A DNA stretch of 64,000 nucleotides, from assembly GCF_020510445.1 (NCBI RefSeq), contig NZ_JAHBAG010000001.1, positions 4,936,501 through 5,000,500 on the forward strand, written 5' to 3'. Below, piece by piece: positions 28,422 to 37,011 of this stretch; position 1 is the stretch's first letter, and every line of letters starts with the position of its first letter. Source of the stretch: Hydrogenophaga taeniospiralis (GTDB lineage Bacteria; Pseudomonadota; Gammaproteobacteria; Burkholderiales; Burkholderiaceae_C). A model generated the notes under the pieces. That model was given only the letters and a program-made list of their open reading frames with translations, was not told where the DNA came from and did not search any database. Both the position numbers and the translations under genes were made by a program.

Positions 28422-29318
28422 TCAGAAGTTGTGGCGCAGACCCAAACCGAGACCGTTGACGTTCTCTTCGGTCTTGCCCTTGCCGTCACGCACGAAAGCC
28501 ACGTACGTGAAGGTGCGCTTGCTCAGCGGGTACTTCACTTCCACCAAGGTGTTGGTGTCCTTAGCTTCGGTATCGCGGGCGATGTCGAGCACGATGTTCA
28601 CAGGACCGGCTTGCACACCGCCACCGATGGAGAAGCCCTTGGAATCACCGGCGGGGTCCATGACCGAACCGGCCAGTTGGAAGGCGCCGAAGTTGTAGTT
28701 GGCGCCAATGCCCTTGGCAGCTTCGGAACCGGAAGCCTTGGCGTAGGAGAAGCCCACGGCCAGAGGACCATTCTTGTAGATGGCGTTCAGGCTGTTCTTG
28801 GCGACGTCGGCGTTGTTGCCCTTGAGCACGTGACCAAAGCTGACGGAGAAGCCACCGAAGTTGGGGCTGGTGTACATCATCATGGCGTCGTTACGCGAAG
28901 AACCCGCGAAGCCAAACTGGTTGGCAACCACGGAGTAGTTGGCGGTACCGGTCAGTTCCCAGGCAGCAACACCGTAGAAGTTGGGCGTCAGACTGCGACC
29001 CAGACGCAGGTCACCAAAACCGCCAGCCAGGTTCATCCAGGCAGCACGATCAAAGGTGTTGGCGTTGGTTGCACCGGTATTCAGGTTCACGGCCTGTTCA
29101 AAGGTGAAACCGGCTTTCAGACCACCGCCGAGGTCTTCGGTGCCCTTGAAGCCCAGGCGGCTGGTGCCGTTGTTCAGGCCACTGCTGGCGCCGAGGGCCG
29201 CGGAGGTGCCGGTCACCTTGGTCAATGCAACGTCGGCCACGCCGTACAGGGTCACGGAAGATTGGGCAAAAGCGCTGGTGGCAGCCAGGGCGGCCAGAGC
29301 GATCAAGGTCTTTTTCAT
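28422..29318 (-). CDS. Gram-negative general porin (copy 2)
   Basis: A 298-residue porin with signal peptide MKKTLIALAALAATSAFAQ and first strand SSVTLYGVADVALTK, closely similar to copy 1 at the N-terminus. SRLGFKGTEDLGGGLKAGFTFE is shared, while most later loops differ. It ends GLRHNF. The frame is open to 29432, but the ATG at 29318 has GGAG upstream and begins the signal peptide. The two genes look like an old tandem duplication that diverged in the loops, which set substrate preference. Confidence 0.93.
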   Translation of the reverse strand: MKKTLIALAALAATSAFAQSSVTLYGVADVALTKVTGTSAALGASSGLNNGTSRLGFKGTEDLGGGLKAGFTFEQAVNLNTGATNANTFDRAAWMNLAGGFGDLRLGRSLTPNFYGVAAWELTGTANYSVVANQFGFAGSSRNDAMMMYTSPNFGGFSVSFGHVLKGNNADVAKNSLNAIYKNGPLAVGFSYAKASGSEAAKGIGANYNFGAFQLAGSVMDPAGDSKGFSIGGGVQAGPVNIVLDIARDTEAKDTNTLVEVKYPLSKRTFTYVAFVRDGKGKTEENVNGLGLGLRHNF

Positions 29319-29664
29319 TGAAGATTTCTCCAAGGGTTGAATGTGAGGCTGCGGGTCTTGTTCGCCCGAGCCAACCTCCGTTCTGGAAGCTGTGGTCATT
29401 GCACCAGAATGCACCGCCAGCCGCCACGCCACGAACCGCTTTCGTGGGTAAACCCTGATCCGTTCGATCCCGTTCCGTTGTTAACGAACGACATTCCAGG
29501 CGCGTGCCCGCCCAGGAGAAGGGCACGACCGCCGATCCCGTTGACTTGCGCTTTTGAACGAGATGGCTCTTGTGAGCACACCCGTGACAACGCAACACCC
29601 CACGCACCGGCTTCGCCAGCCGGCATACTCGTGTGCACATGATTCAAAGATGAGAGTTCTCGCC
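29319..29664. other. Divergent intergenic region, porin 2 and coq7
   Basis: 346 bp without a convincing gene. It contains the third CAGGGWWWACCC motif (29446) facing the porin. Closer to coq7 I see no clear consensus promoter. Confidence 0.5.
29446..29457 (-). promoter_or_regulatory. CAGGGTTTACCC motif upstream of porin 2
   Basis: Read on the minus strand as GGATCAGGGTTTACCCAC, 128 bp before the porin ATG. The ATCAGGG context is shared with the livH copy. Confidence 0.45.
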
Positions 29665-30315
29665 ATGCCTGTGGATGCCCTGTTGATCGCCGCCGACTCG
29701 ACCCTGCGCACGCTGTTTGTCGCGCCCAGGGCATCGCGTGCCTGTCCCAACCTGCCGGAACATGGTGAGGGCCATCTGAGCGAGGTTGACCGCGCGCAGT
29801 CCGGGGCATTGATGCGGGTGAACCACGTGGGCGAGGTGTGCGCGCAGGCGCTGTACACCGCCCAGGCGCTGGCCGCCCGTAGCACGGGCGCAGGGCGGCA
29901 GCCCGATCACGCTTTGGCTGTGCAACTGGAGACCGCGGGGCGGGAGGAAACCGATCATCTGGCCTGGACCCAGACCCGGCTGGACGAACTGGGCGCGCGG
30001 CCTTCGCTGCTGAATCCGCTGTGGTACGCAGGGGCCTTTGGCCTGGGCCTGCTGGCGGGTCGTTTCGGACCCGGCGTCAGCCTGGGCTTCGTGGTGGAGA
30101 CCGAGCGTCAGGTTGAGGCCCACCTGGCCAGCCACATGGAGCGGCTGCCGGCGCAGGACCACGCCTCACGCGCCATCGTGGCGCAGATGAAAGAGGATGA
30201 GGCCCGCCACGCCCGGCAGGCCCAACAGGCGGGCGCATCCGAACTGCCCCTGCCGGTCAAGCGCCTGATGAGGCTGGCAGCCCGGGTCATGACCACCGTG
30301 GCGCATCGGATCTGA
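29665..30315 (+). CDS. coq7: Ubiquinone biosynthesis di-iron hydroxylase Coq7
   Basis: A 216-residue ferritin-like di-iron monooxygenase that hydroxylates a demethoxyubiquinol intermediate in aerobic ubiquinone synthesis. The iron ligands are seen in [39 protein letters not shown] and [12 protein letters not shown] hydrophobic hairpin ([19 protein letters not shown]) is the membrane-contact region. The start is [18 protein letters not shown] at 29665; ATG 29650 is in frame and possible. Confidence 0.93.
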   Translation: MPVDALLIAADSTLRTLFVAPRASRACPNLPEHGEGHLSEVDRAQSGALMRVNHVGEVCAQALYTAQALAARSTGAGRQPDHALAVQLETAGREETDHLAWTQTRLDELGARPSLLNPLWYAGAFGLGLLAGRFGPGVSLGFVVETERQVEAHLASHMERLPAQDHASRAIVAQMKEDEARHARQAQQAGASELPLPVKRLMRLAARVMTTVAHRI

Positions 30316-30336
30316 CGCACCACGACGCGCCCCCGA

Positions 30337-30786
30337 TCAGGCCTCCAGCACCTCGAAACCCGTGGTGATCTCGGCCGTCTTGCCCAGCATGATGCTGGCC
30401 GAGCAGTATTTGTCGTGGCTCATGGTGATGGCACGCTCCACCGCCGCGGGCGGGATGGCCTTGCCGGTCACCGTGAAGTGCATGTGAATCCTGGTGAACA
30501 CCTTGGGATCGGTTTCAGCGCGCTCCGTGGTGAGTTTGACGCTGCAGCCACGGACATCGTGACGTCCGCGTTTGAGAATCAGCACCACGTCATAGGCGGT
30601 GCACCCTCCGGTGCCCGCCAGCACGGTTTCCATCGGGCGCGGCGCCAGGTTGGCGCCACCGTTTTCCGGCTTGGCAGCATCAGGCGCGCCGTCCATGGTC
30701 AGCACGTGGCCGCTCCCGGTTTCGGCGACAAAGCCCATGTGGGAGCGGGTGCCGGCTGCGCCGGTCCAGGTGACAGTGCATTCCAT
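30337..30786 (-). CDS. OsmC family peroxiredoxin-like protein
   Basis: A 149-residue OsmC/Ohr-fold protein. The two redox cysteines are in AGTGGCTAYDVV and SHDKYCSASIML. The form with METVLAGTGGCTAYDVV resembles the YhfA-like OsmC branch rather than Ohr. Such proteins reduce organic peroxides or have related thiol roles. The start MECTVTWTGAAGTRSHMGF is at 30786. The open frame upstream runs through ilvA antisense and is not coding. Confidence 0.88.
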   Translation of the reverse strand: MECTVTWTGAAGTRSHMGFVAETGSGHVLTMDGAPDAAKPENGGANLAPRPMETVLAGTGGCTAYDVVLILKRGRHDVRGCSVKLTTERAETDPKVFTRIHMHFTVTGKAIPPAAVERAITMSHDKYCSASIMLGKTAEITTGFEVLEA

Positions 30787-30856
30787 AGGGGGGGTCCTGG
30801 CGTGACAAAAATGACGAACTTCGGGGAGACTCTCTAAAAAACAGAGCAAAAACCCC

Positions 30857-30887
30857 CGCTGCCATGTTGCGCCGCAGCATGGCAGCG
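30857..30887. promoter_or_regulatory. 10-bp perfect inverted repeat upstream of ilvA and osmC-like gene
   Basis: CGCTGCCATG and CATGGCAGCG are separated by 11 bp. The repeat overlaps the -35 region and abuts the -10 of the candidate promoter at 30889. It may be an operator or a structured RNA end. Confidence 0.5.
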
Positions 30888-30888
30888 C

Positions 30889-30978
30889 TATACTGGCACC
30901 ATTGTATTTAAGGTTGTCTCCTCTACCCTCCACGGGTGGATTTAAGCCCGGACCGGTTCGCCAGTCCGGGTTTTTTTT
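30889..30978 (+). ncRNA. Candidate small RNA or transcription-attenuated leader before ilvA
   Basis: A -10-like TATACT at 30889-30894 (TTGCGC 16 bp upstream as a weak -35) is followed about 55 bp later by a strong plus-strand terminator at 30947-30978. The terminator stem is CCCGGAC..GTCCGGG with a T8 tail. The ilvA ATG is at 31021. No coding gene sits between, so the unit would make an RNA of about 80 nt. It is either a small RNA or an ilvA leader with attenuation. No leader peptide rich in Ile, Val or Leu codons is visible, arguing against classic attenuation. Confidence 0.5.
30947..30978 (+). terminator. Strong intrinsic terminator 43 bp before ilvA
   Basis: Stem CCCGGAC/GTCCGGG extended by GG/CC around a TTCG loop, followed by eight T residues. 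The only plus-strand gene upstream, coq7, ends 630 bp away, which suggests it ends a short local transcript. Confidence 0.88.
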
Positions 30979-31020
30979 GCCCGAATGGCTGCTCGATATG
31001 ATGGCGACCGAGGAACCACC

Positions 31021-32646
31021 ATGCCCGCCCGCCCACAAAAACCCGCCCCGAGCCCTGTTTTGCCCAGTCCATCCCCCGTCACCACACTCGGGCCCGCCGA
31101 CTACCTGAAGAAGATCCTGACCGCCCGTGTCTATGACGTGGCCGTGGAATCGGCACTTGAACCGGCAAAAAATCTGAGCCGCCGCCTGCACAACACAGTG
31201 CTGCTCAAGAGGGAGGATCAGCAGCCGGTGTTCAGTTTCAAGCTGCGTGGGGCCTACAACAAGATGGCCCACCTGTCGGTGGATCAGCTCCAGAAAGGTG
31301 TGATCTGCGCCTCGGCCGGCAACCATGCCCAGGGCGTGGCGCTGGGCGCACACAAGCTCGGTACCCGGGCCGTCATCGTCATGCCCACCACCACGCCACA
31401 GGTCAAGGTGGACGCGGTGCGTGCACTGGGTGGTGAGGTCGTGCTGCACGGAGACAGCTACTCCGACGCCTATACCCATGCGGTGGCTCTGCAAAAGAAG
31501 CAGGGACTCACTTTCGTGCACCCTTTCGACGATCCGGATGTGATCGCGGGACAGGGCACGATTGCGATGGAAATTCTGCGCCAGCTGCAGAGCCTGGGTT
31601 CCGACCACCTGGACGCCGTGTTCGTCGCCATTGGTGGTGGCGGCCTGATCTCCGGCGTGGCCAACTACATCAAGGCGGTGCGCCCGGAGATCAAGGTGAT
31701 CGGGGTGCAGACCGTCGATTCGGACGCGATGTTGCAGTCGGTGAACGCGGGTGGGCGCGTGACGCTGCAGGATGTGGGCCTGTTCGCCGACGGCACGGCG
31801 GTCAAGCTGGTGGGCGAAGAAACCTTCCGGATCGCCAGCGGGCTGGTGGATGAGTTCGTGGTGGTGGACACCGACGCGGTGTGCGCGGCCATCAAGGACA
31901 TCTTTGTCGACACGCGCAGCATCGTCGAACCCTCGGGGGCGCTGGCGGTGGCCGCCATCAAGCAGTACGTGTCCACGCACAAGAAAAAGGGCGAAACCTA
32001 CGCCGCCATTCTGTGTGGCGCCAACATGAACTTTGACCGGCTGCGTTTCGTGGCCGAGCGGGCCGAGGTGGGCGAAGAACGCGAGGCGCTGCTGGCGGTC
32101 ACCATCCCAGAGGAACGCGGCAGCTTCCGGCGCTTCTGCGAGTTGATCGGCGACCTGCCGGCGTTTGGCGGCAGCAAGGGCGCGCGCAACGTGACCGAGT
32201 TCAATTACCGCATCCACGACGACCGGCTGGCGCACGTGTTCGTGGGCCTGAGCACCCATGGCAAGGGCGAATCCGGAAAAATCGCCCAGACGCTGGGCAA
32301 GCACGGCTTTGAGACGCTGGATCTCACCCACGACGACCTGGCCAAGGAACACATCCGCCACATGGTGGGCGGGCATTCCCCGCTGGCACAGGATGAGCGC
32401 TTGTTGCGTTTCGTGTTTCCCGAGCGCCCGGGGGCCCTGCTGAAGTTTTTGAGCCTGATGCGTCCGGGTTGGAACATCAGCCTGTTTCATTACCGCAACC
32501 AGGGCGCCGACTACGGCCGCATCCTGGTGGGCCTGCAGGTTCCGGCCAAGGACGACAAGGCCTTTGCCAAGTTCCTGGAGACCCTGGGTTATCCGTATGT
32601 GGAAGAAACCCAGAATCCGGTGTACCGTCTGTTCCTCAAGAGCTGA
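31021..32646 (+). CDS. ilvA: Threonine ammonia-lyase, biosynthetic
   Basis: A 541-residue PLP enzyme converting threonine to 2-oxobutanoate, the first step of isoleucine synthesis. The PLP lysine is in PVFSFKLRGAYNKM, the glycine loop is AIGGGGLISGVANYIK, and SAGNHAQGVALGA binds substrate. The long form has two C-terminal ACT-like regulatory domains, ALLAVTIPEERGSFRRFCELIG and RLLRFVFPERPGALLKFLSLM, so feedback control by isoleucine is expected. GAGGAA precedes ATG 31021. cobT-like follows after 21 bp. Confidence 0.96.
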   Translation: MPARPQKPAPSPVLPSPSPVTTLGPADYLKKILTARVYDVAVESALEPAKNLSRRLHNTVLLKREDQQPVFSFKLRGAYNKMAHLSVDQLQKGVICASAGNHAQGVALGAHKLGTRAVIVMPTTTPQVKVDAVRALGGEVVLHGDSYSDAYTHAVALQKKQGLTFVHPFDDPDVIAGQGTIAMEILRQLQSLGSDHLDAVFVAIGGGGLISGVANYIKAVRPEIKVIGVQTVDSDAMLQSVNAGGRVTLQDVGLFADGTAVKLVGEETFRIASGLVDEFVVVDTDAVCAAIKDIFVDTRSIVEPSGALAVAAIKQYVSTHKKKGETYAAILCGANMNFDRLRFVAERAEVGEEREALLAVTIPEERGSFRRFCELIGDLPAFGGSKGARNVTEFNYRIHDDRLAHVFVGLSTHGKGESGKIAQTLGKHGFETLDLTHDDLAKEHIRHMVGGHSPLAQDERLLRFVFPERPGALLKFLSLMRPGWNISLFHYRNQGADYGRILVGLQVPAKDDKAFAKFLETLGYPYVEETQNPVYRLFLKS

Positions 32647-32667
32647 TCCCCACCCGTCCAAGAACCC

Positions 32668-33762
32668 ATGAACACCGCGACTCTTCCCGTCCCAGCGGAT
32701 TTGAGCACCCGGGAAGAGACGCATGGTTTGCGGCTCCCCTTGGTGTCGCCCACCACCGACGCGGGACTGGAGGTCGAACTGCGCGGGCGGCTCTCAAGGA
32801 AAGAACTGCCTGAGCATGCCCTGGGTCGCATCGAGACCCTGGCGCTGCAACTGGCACGCATCCAGCATGCCGATCCGACACAGTTCGACCCGCTCACCTT
32901 CCTGGCCCCCCAGATCGTCGTGTTCGCGGGCGACCACGGCATCGCCGACGAAGGGGTTTCCGTCTTCCCCCAGGACACGACCCGCCTGCGGGTGCTGCAG
33001 ATGCTGCAAGGCACTGCGGTGGTGAACAGCCTGGCGCAACTGCATGGTTTCAACCTGACGGTGGTCGACGCCGGCCTGGCATCCCACATCAACCTGCCCG
33101 GCGATACCGTGCCCAGCGCCACCCTGCTGCCGCGCAAGATCGGATACGGCACGCGCAACATGGTGCTGAGTCCAGCGATGTCGCTCACCCAGGCCGTGGC
33201 CGCCGTGCACGCGGGCATGGATGTGGTGCGCCACCTGCCGGGCAATGTCCTCGCGCTGGGCGACGTCGGTGTCGCGGCCACGTCTTGCGCGGCGCTGATG
33301 CTGTCCCGGTTGTGCGGCGTGCCGCTGGCCGACGCCTGCGGACGTGGCAGCGGGTTGAACGAAACCCAGCTCCAGCACAAGCTGCAAAAGCTCTTCGCCG
33401 CCGCCAGCCGGCACCGCAAGGCCACCGCGCCGCTGGAGGTGCTGGCGGCCATGGGGGGCTTCGAGATCGCGATGCTGACGGGTGCGATGCTGCAGGCCGC
33501 CAGCGAGCGGCGGGTGGTGCTGCTGGACGGTTTCGTGGCCAGTGCAGCGGCCCTGGTGGCCCGCGCGCTGGCGCCGGCCTGCGCGGACTACCTGATTTTT
33601 GCCCACCGCTCGGCGGAGCCGGGCCACCGCCTGCTGCTGATCCACCTGCAGGCGCAACCCCTGCTGGACATGGAGCTGCGCATGGGGCAAGGCGTGGGCA
33701 CCCTGCTCGCGTGGCCGCTGTTGCTGGCGGCGCAGCGCCTGCTGGAACCACACGGCCATTGA
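32668..33762 (+). CDS. CobT-like nicotinate-nucleotide:dimethylbenzimidazole phosphoribosyltransferase homologue, altered active site
   Basis: A 364-residue protein with the CobT fold landmarks FAGDHGIADEGVSVFPQDTTRLRVLQML, VVDAGLASHINLPG and CADYLIFAHRSAEPGH. CobT makes alpha-ribazole phosphate for the lower ligand of cobalamin. Two motifs differ. The usual GEMGIGNTT is LGDVGVAATS (Asp199), and the usual C-terminal GEGTGA with the catalytic Glu is GQGVGT (Gln341). The first change is conservative, but the second would remove the general base known from the Salmonella enzyme (Glu317 there, from memory). No other cob gene is nearby. It may be a paralogue with changed activity. It starts 21 bp after ilvA. 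Confidence 0.75.
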   Translation: MNTATLPVPADLSTREETHGLRLPLVSPTTDAGLEVELRGRLSRKELPEHALGRIETLALQLARIQHADPTQFDPLTFLAPQIVVFAGDHGIADEGVSVFPQDTTRLRVLQMLQGTAVVNSLAQLHGFNLTVVDAGLASHINLPGDTVPSATLLPRKIGYGTRNMVLSPAMSLTQAVAAVHAGMDVVRHLPGNVLALGDVGVAATSCAALMLSRLCGVPLADACGRGSGLNETQLQHKLQKLFAAASRHRKATAPLEVLAAMGGFEIAMLTGAMLQAASERRVVLLDGFVASAAALVARALAPACADYLIFAHRSAEPGHRLLLIHLQAQPLLDMELRMGQGVGTLLAWPLLLAAQRLLEPHGH

Positions 33763-33783
33763 CCGCCGAGGGGGCAGGGTCGC

Positions 33784-34425
33784 TCAGTCCCTCAACCAAC
33801 GCCGATGACCGGCCAGGCGGACCACATCGTCCCAGCCGCGGCATTGCCGGGACAAGGCGGGCCAGATGCGCAGCAGCAACTCGCTCTCGGCCAGAGCGTC
33901 GGCGGCGGCCTGGTGGCGTTGCGCACATTCAATGCCGAAATGCTGAAACCAGTCGTCGAGTGATCGGGCCGGCACGCTGCCCTGCGTCAGGACGCACAGG
34001 TGTTCCATGTCCAGCCAGGGGTTGTGCAGCCGGCGGCCCAGGTGCTGCTGGCAATGACGCCCGATCAGGCTTTCATCGAACCCGCTGCGAAACGCCAGCA
34101 GGGGGGACGACTGCAGGAAGTCGGCGAAGGCCTGGAGCGCCAGCGCGGGCTCCAGCCCGGCACGCTGGCGTTGTCCGGTCATGTCGTGCCGCAATTGCAC
34201 CTCGAAACTGTCGCCCAGCCTGATGTCCAGGCGCGCCCGCGCCCAGTCCACCCGCAGAGCAACCGCGGCGATCGCCAGCAACTTGTCCTGAGCGGTGTCC
34301 AGCCCGCTGGTTTCCACATCGAGCACCACCCAGCGCTCCAGCCCGGGGCGCCCGGCCATGCCCGCACGCGGCCCGGACAGGATCCGCTGCCACCACGCGC
34401 GGGCCCGCTGTGGCAGAGCGCTCAT
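33784..34425 (-). CDS. DnaQ-like 3'-5' exonuclease
   Basis: A 213-residue protein of the DEDD exonuclease superfamily. Exo I is VVLDVETSGLD, Exo II is LLAFRSGFDESLIGRH, and Exo III is QRHQAAADALAESELLL (H-x4-D type). It has no polymerase domain. Genes of this type are commonly coupled to the cNMP/CBS/DUF294 gene, and here the ATG overlaps that gene's TGA (ATGA at 34425-34422). The cellular role of the pair is not established; it is often linked with acetate or nucleotide signalling by neighbourhood only. Confidence 0.85.
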   Translation of the reverse strand: MSALPQRARAWWQRILSGPRAGMAGRPGLERWVVLDVETSGLDTAQDKLLAIAAVALRVDWARARLDIRLGDSFEVQLRHDMTGQRQRAGLEPALALQAFADFLQSSPLLAFRSGFDESLIGRHCQQHLGRRLHNPWLDMEHLCVLTQGSVPARSLDDWFQHFGIECAQRHQAAADALAESELLLRIWPALSRQCRGWDDVVRLAGHRRWLRD

Positions 34426-36386
34426 CGTTCGTAGTCGAGTTTCACCCGCTGCTGCAGGGTGCGCGCCACACGCAGCGTTTCCTTGAGGATGCGGCGGTCG
34501 ATGTCGTTGAGCCCGCCCACGGCGATGCGGTTGGCGCTGTCGCCCACCGTGGTGCCATCGAGCTGGGCACGCAGCCGCAGCATCTGCAGGAACTCGAACC
34601 CGCCGACCCAGGCCTGGTGTTCGTGTGGCGGCACACCCAGCAAGGGGCCCAATGCCTCGAAACGCTCGCGCGTGCCGGTGGCCGCGACACCGCGGGCCAG
34701 CGCATACAAACGCGCCACGTCCACGAAGATCGCCGTGCCCTGCAGCTTGATGTCGAGCGTGGCCACGCCGTCCACCAGGGTGGTGTCGATCTGGCCCAAC
34801 CAGTTCAGCGGCGCGCCATGCGCCAGGCCATTGACCGCGAGCTGACTCAGGAAACGCGGGTTGGCCGCGGCGCGCCGGGTGACGAATGCGCGCAGGTCGG
34901 CGGCCAAGGCCGGTCGGCCCGCGAGGGCGCGGAAGTCGAAATAGATGCTGGCGTTGAGCAGGTCGTTGGGGGAGCCCTGGTCGATCCACTGGGCAAACCG
35001 CTGCCGCCATTCGCTCTCGGTGAGGCAGCAGTCCGGGTTGCTGGCCATGATGTTGCCCCGGCACAGCGGGTAGCCGCAGGCGTCCAGCGCTTCGTTGACC
35101 TCGCGCGCAAAGGCCAGCAGGCGGGCCTTGTCGTGGGGCGGCCCGTCGGCCGGGTCGGCGAGGATGAGGGCGTTGTCCTGGTCGGTGGCGATGGTCTGTT
35201 CGCCGCGCCCTTCGGAACCCAGCGCGACCCAGCAGAACCGCTGCGGATCGAGCCCGTGCTCCACCGTCTTGATCTCCAGCAAGCGTGCGGTCAACACGTC
35301 GTTGAGGTGGCTGATGAGCGCGGTGAGCTGCTTGGCCTGTACGCCCTGTCCGAGCAGGCTGCGGGCAAAACGCCGGATGTCGTGCGCCACCAGCTTGAGT
35401 GTGGGCACGTCGGCGGCGTTGCGGATGCTGCCGCTGACGTGCTTGAGGCTCAGACGCTGCAGGGCAAACAGGTCGCGCTCGGAGACGATGCCCACGGCGC
35501 GCCCTTCGCGGGTGATGGGCACATGGCGGATGCCGTGCTGGGACATCAGCAGGGCCGCGTCCTGCGCGGTGTGCGCGGTGGTGAGGCTGTGCACGGGCTG
35601 CACCATGACCTGCGCGATGGGCGTGGCCATGGGCAGCTGCGCCAGCGCCACGCGGCCGAGGATGTCGTACCGGGTCAGGATGCCCACCGGCTCGCCGGTG
35701 GGGTTGACCACCAGCATGGAGCCGATGCGCAGGCGGTGCATCTGCGACAGCACGTCCTGCAGCGGTGTGTCGGGCGAGCAGGTCACGGGCGCCTTGTGGC
35801 ACAGCTGGGCCAGCGGGGTCTCCAGCGACTGTTCGGCCAGCGCCTGCGAGGCATAGACCACCTGCAACGCGGCGCGCGACAGGTCCAGGAACTTCAGGAT
35901 GCGGCGGTTGAGGAAGTCGCCGAACACGGGGCTGGTTTCGGCCAGCGCCTGCATCTCGTCGGCGGGCAGGCCCAGCACGAACGTGTCTTCGGTGGCGCTG
36001 TAGGTGGTGGTGGGTGCGCGCCGGGCCAGCACGGCGCTGATGGGAAACAGGTCGCCGGCCTCGTACTGGAAGGCGCCGCCGGCCACGTCCGACAGACCGC
36101 GCTTGCCGGTGATGGCCCCGCGGCGGATGAAGAACAGCTCGCGCACCGCTCCGTCCTCCGGACGGACCACCGCTTCGCCCGGTGCGAAATAGGCCTGGCG
36201 CGACGCGGCCACAAAGGCCTTCACGTGGGCCGGTTCCATTTCGTTGAACGGCGGATGCCGCCGCAACTCCAGGCAGAGGTTGTTCAACAGGCTGCCCGAA
36301 GGCCTCAGCAGCGGGTTCGCAGCAGCAGCGCCGCCAGGGACCGCCTGCGCGCCATGCGGTTGTTCCGGGGGCGCAGCTGGGTTCAA
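34422..36386 (-). CDS. Cyclic-nucleotide-binding/CBS/DUF294 putative nucleotidyltransferase
   Basis: A 654-residue multidomain signalling protein. A cNMP-binding fold lies about residues 35-155 (YFAPGEAVVRPEDGAVRELFFIRRG). A CBS pair is about 185-300 (CSPDTPLQDVLSQMHRLRIGSMLVVN; GIRHVPITREGRAVGIVSERDL). The DUF294 nucleotidyltransferase-like domain has WVALGSEGRGEQTIATDQDNALIL, a GlnD-like G-S-x-G-R-x-E with a D-x-D; a C-terminal DUF294 domain follows. The TTG start at 36386 has GGAG eight bases upstream and lies 13 bp after the gspC stop. It probably uridylylates or adenylylates a partner, but the target is unknown. Confidence 0.85.
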   Translation of the reverse strand: MNPAAPPEQPHGAQAVPGGAAAANPLLRPSGSLLNNLCLELRRHPPFNEMEPAHVKAFVAASRQAYFAPGEAVVRPEDGAVRELFFIRRGAITGKRGLSDVAGGAFQYEAGDLFPISAVLARRAPTTTYSATEDTFVLGLPADEMQALAETSPVFGDFLNRRILKFLDLSRAALQVVYASQALAEQSLETPLAQLCHKAPVTCSPDTPLQDVLSQMHRLRIGSMLVVNPTGEPVGILTRYDILGRVALAQLPMATPIAQVMVQPVHSLTTAHTAQDAALLMSQHGIRHVPITREGRAVGIVSERDLFALQRLSLKHVSGSIRNAADVPTLKLVAHDIRRFARSLLGQGVQAKQLTALISHLNDVLTARLLEIKTVEHGLDPQRFCWVALGSEGRGEQTIATDQDNALILADPADGPPHDKARLLAFAREVNEALDACGYPLCRGNIMASNPDCCLTESEWRQRFAQWIDQGSPNDLLNASIYFDFRALAGRPALAADLRAFVTRRAAANPRFLSQLAVNGLAHGAPLNWLGQIDTTLVDGVATLDIKLQGTAIFVDVARLYALARGVAATGTRERFEALGPLLGVPPHEHQAWVGGFEFLQMLRLRAQLDGTTVGDSANRIAVGGLNDIDRRILKETLRVARTLQQRVKLDYER

Positions 36387-36399
36387 GCAGCGCGCTCCA

Positions 36400-36900
36400 T
36401 CAGTTGGCGACTGGCGCCAGTTCCAGTTCCACGCTGCTCGGCCCGTTGAGGGTCGGGCCCAGCCGCGCCACGCGCCGATTCACCGACTGCAGCACCAGCT
36501 CGCCTTCCAGCACCGCACCCACGGTGTAGGGGCGCGGCGGCTGGTCGTTCACCGCGATCAGCGCCGCACCGCTCTGGTTGCGCCTGGACACCACACCGAC
36601 CAGCCGGTAGCGCGTGGCGGGCGTCTGGGGTGGCGCGGTTTCGGCCGCGGCCTGGGGCAAGGACCCCAGCGCACGGGCCACCAGGGCCACGTCGGTCTGG
36701 GGCAGGCTGGCGGCCGCGGCGCTCACCGGGACCATCGGGCCACGCCCCCAGGCCAGCAGGACCCAGTAACCGGCGCTCAGCCCCACCAACAGCCACAGCA
36801 GCCCGGCCATCCAGGCCGGCCAGCCCCGCGCGGCGAAGCCCCCGCCCGACGGGCCCGCGAGGGGAAGTCTCAAACGACCAGACAGTGCCGCCTTGTTCAT
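36400..36900 (-). CDS. gspC: Type II secretion system protein GspC
   Basis: A 166-residue inner-membrane protein. One membrane helix lies near residues 28-50 (PAWMAGLLWLLVGLSAGYWVLLAW). The HR domain follows (ATRYRLVGVVSRRNQSGAALIAVNDQPPRPYTVGAVL), which contacts the N0 domain of GspD. There is no PDZ or coiled-coil extension, so it is a short GspC. It is divergent from gspG across a 111-bp region, an arrangement also known from Burkholderia gsp loci. Downstream DUF294 and exonuclease genes follow almost without gaps. Confidence 0.85.
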   Translation of the reverse strand: MNKAALSGRLRLPLAGPSGGGFAARGWPAWMAGLLWLLVGLSAGYWVLLAWGRGPMVPVSAAAASLPQTDVALVARALGSLPQAAAETAPPQTPATRYRLVGVVSRRNQSGAALIAVNDQPPRPYTVGAVLEGELVLQSVNRRVARLGPTLNGPSSVELELAPVAN

Positions 36901-37011
36901 GGCCGCATTATGATCGACCGTTTGTCACGCCCATGGGCGGGCGCCCACGAGACGGGCCCCGTCTCCAGCCCACGCCACCTGCCCGCCTGAGGCCCGATTC
37001 GGGAGATCGAT

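Noticed and set aside
30787..32724. Upstream extension of the OsmC frame across ilvA
   Set aside because: Only the last 149 residues match OsmC; the rest is antisense to ilvA and has shadow composition.
35834..35874. Possible tRNA-like or hairpin structures in DUF294 gene
   Set aside because: No cloverleaf or TPsiC-like box could be traced; codon structure explains the sequence.
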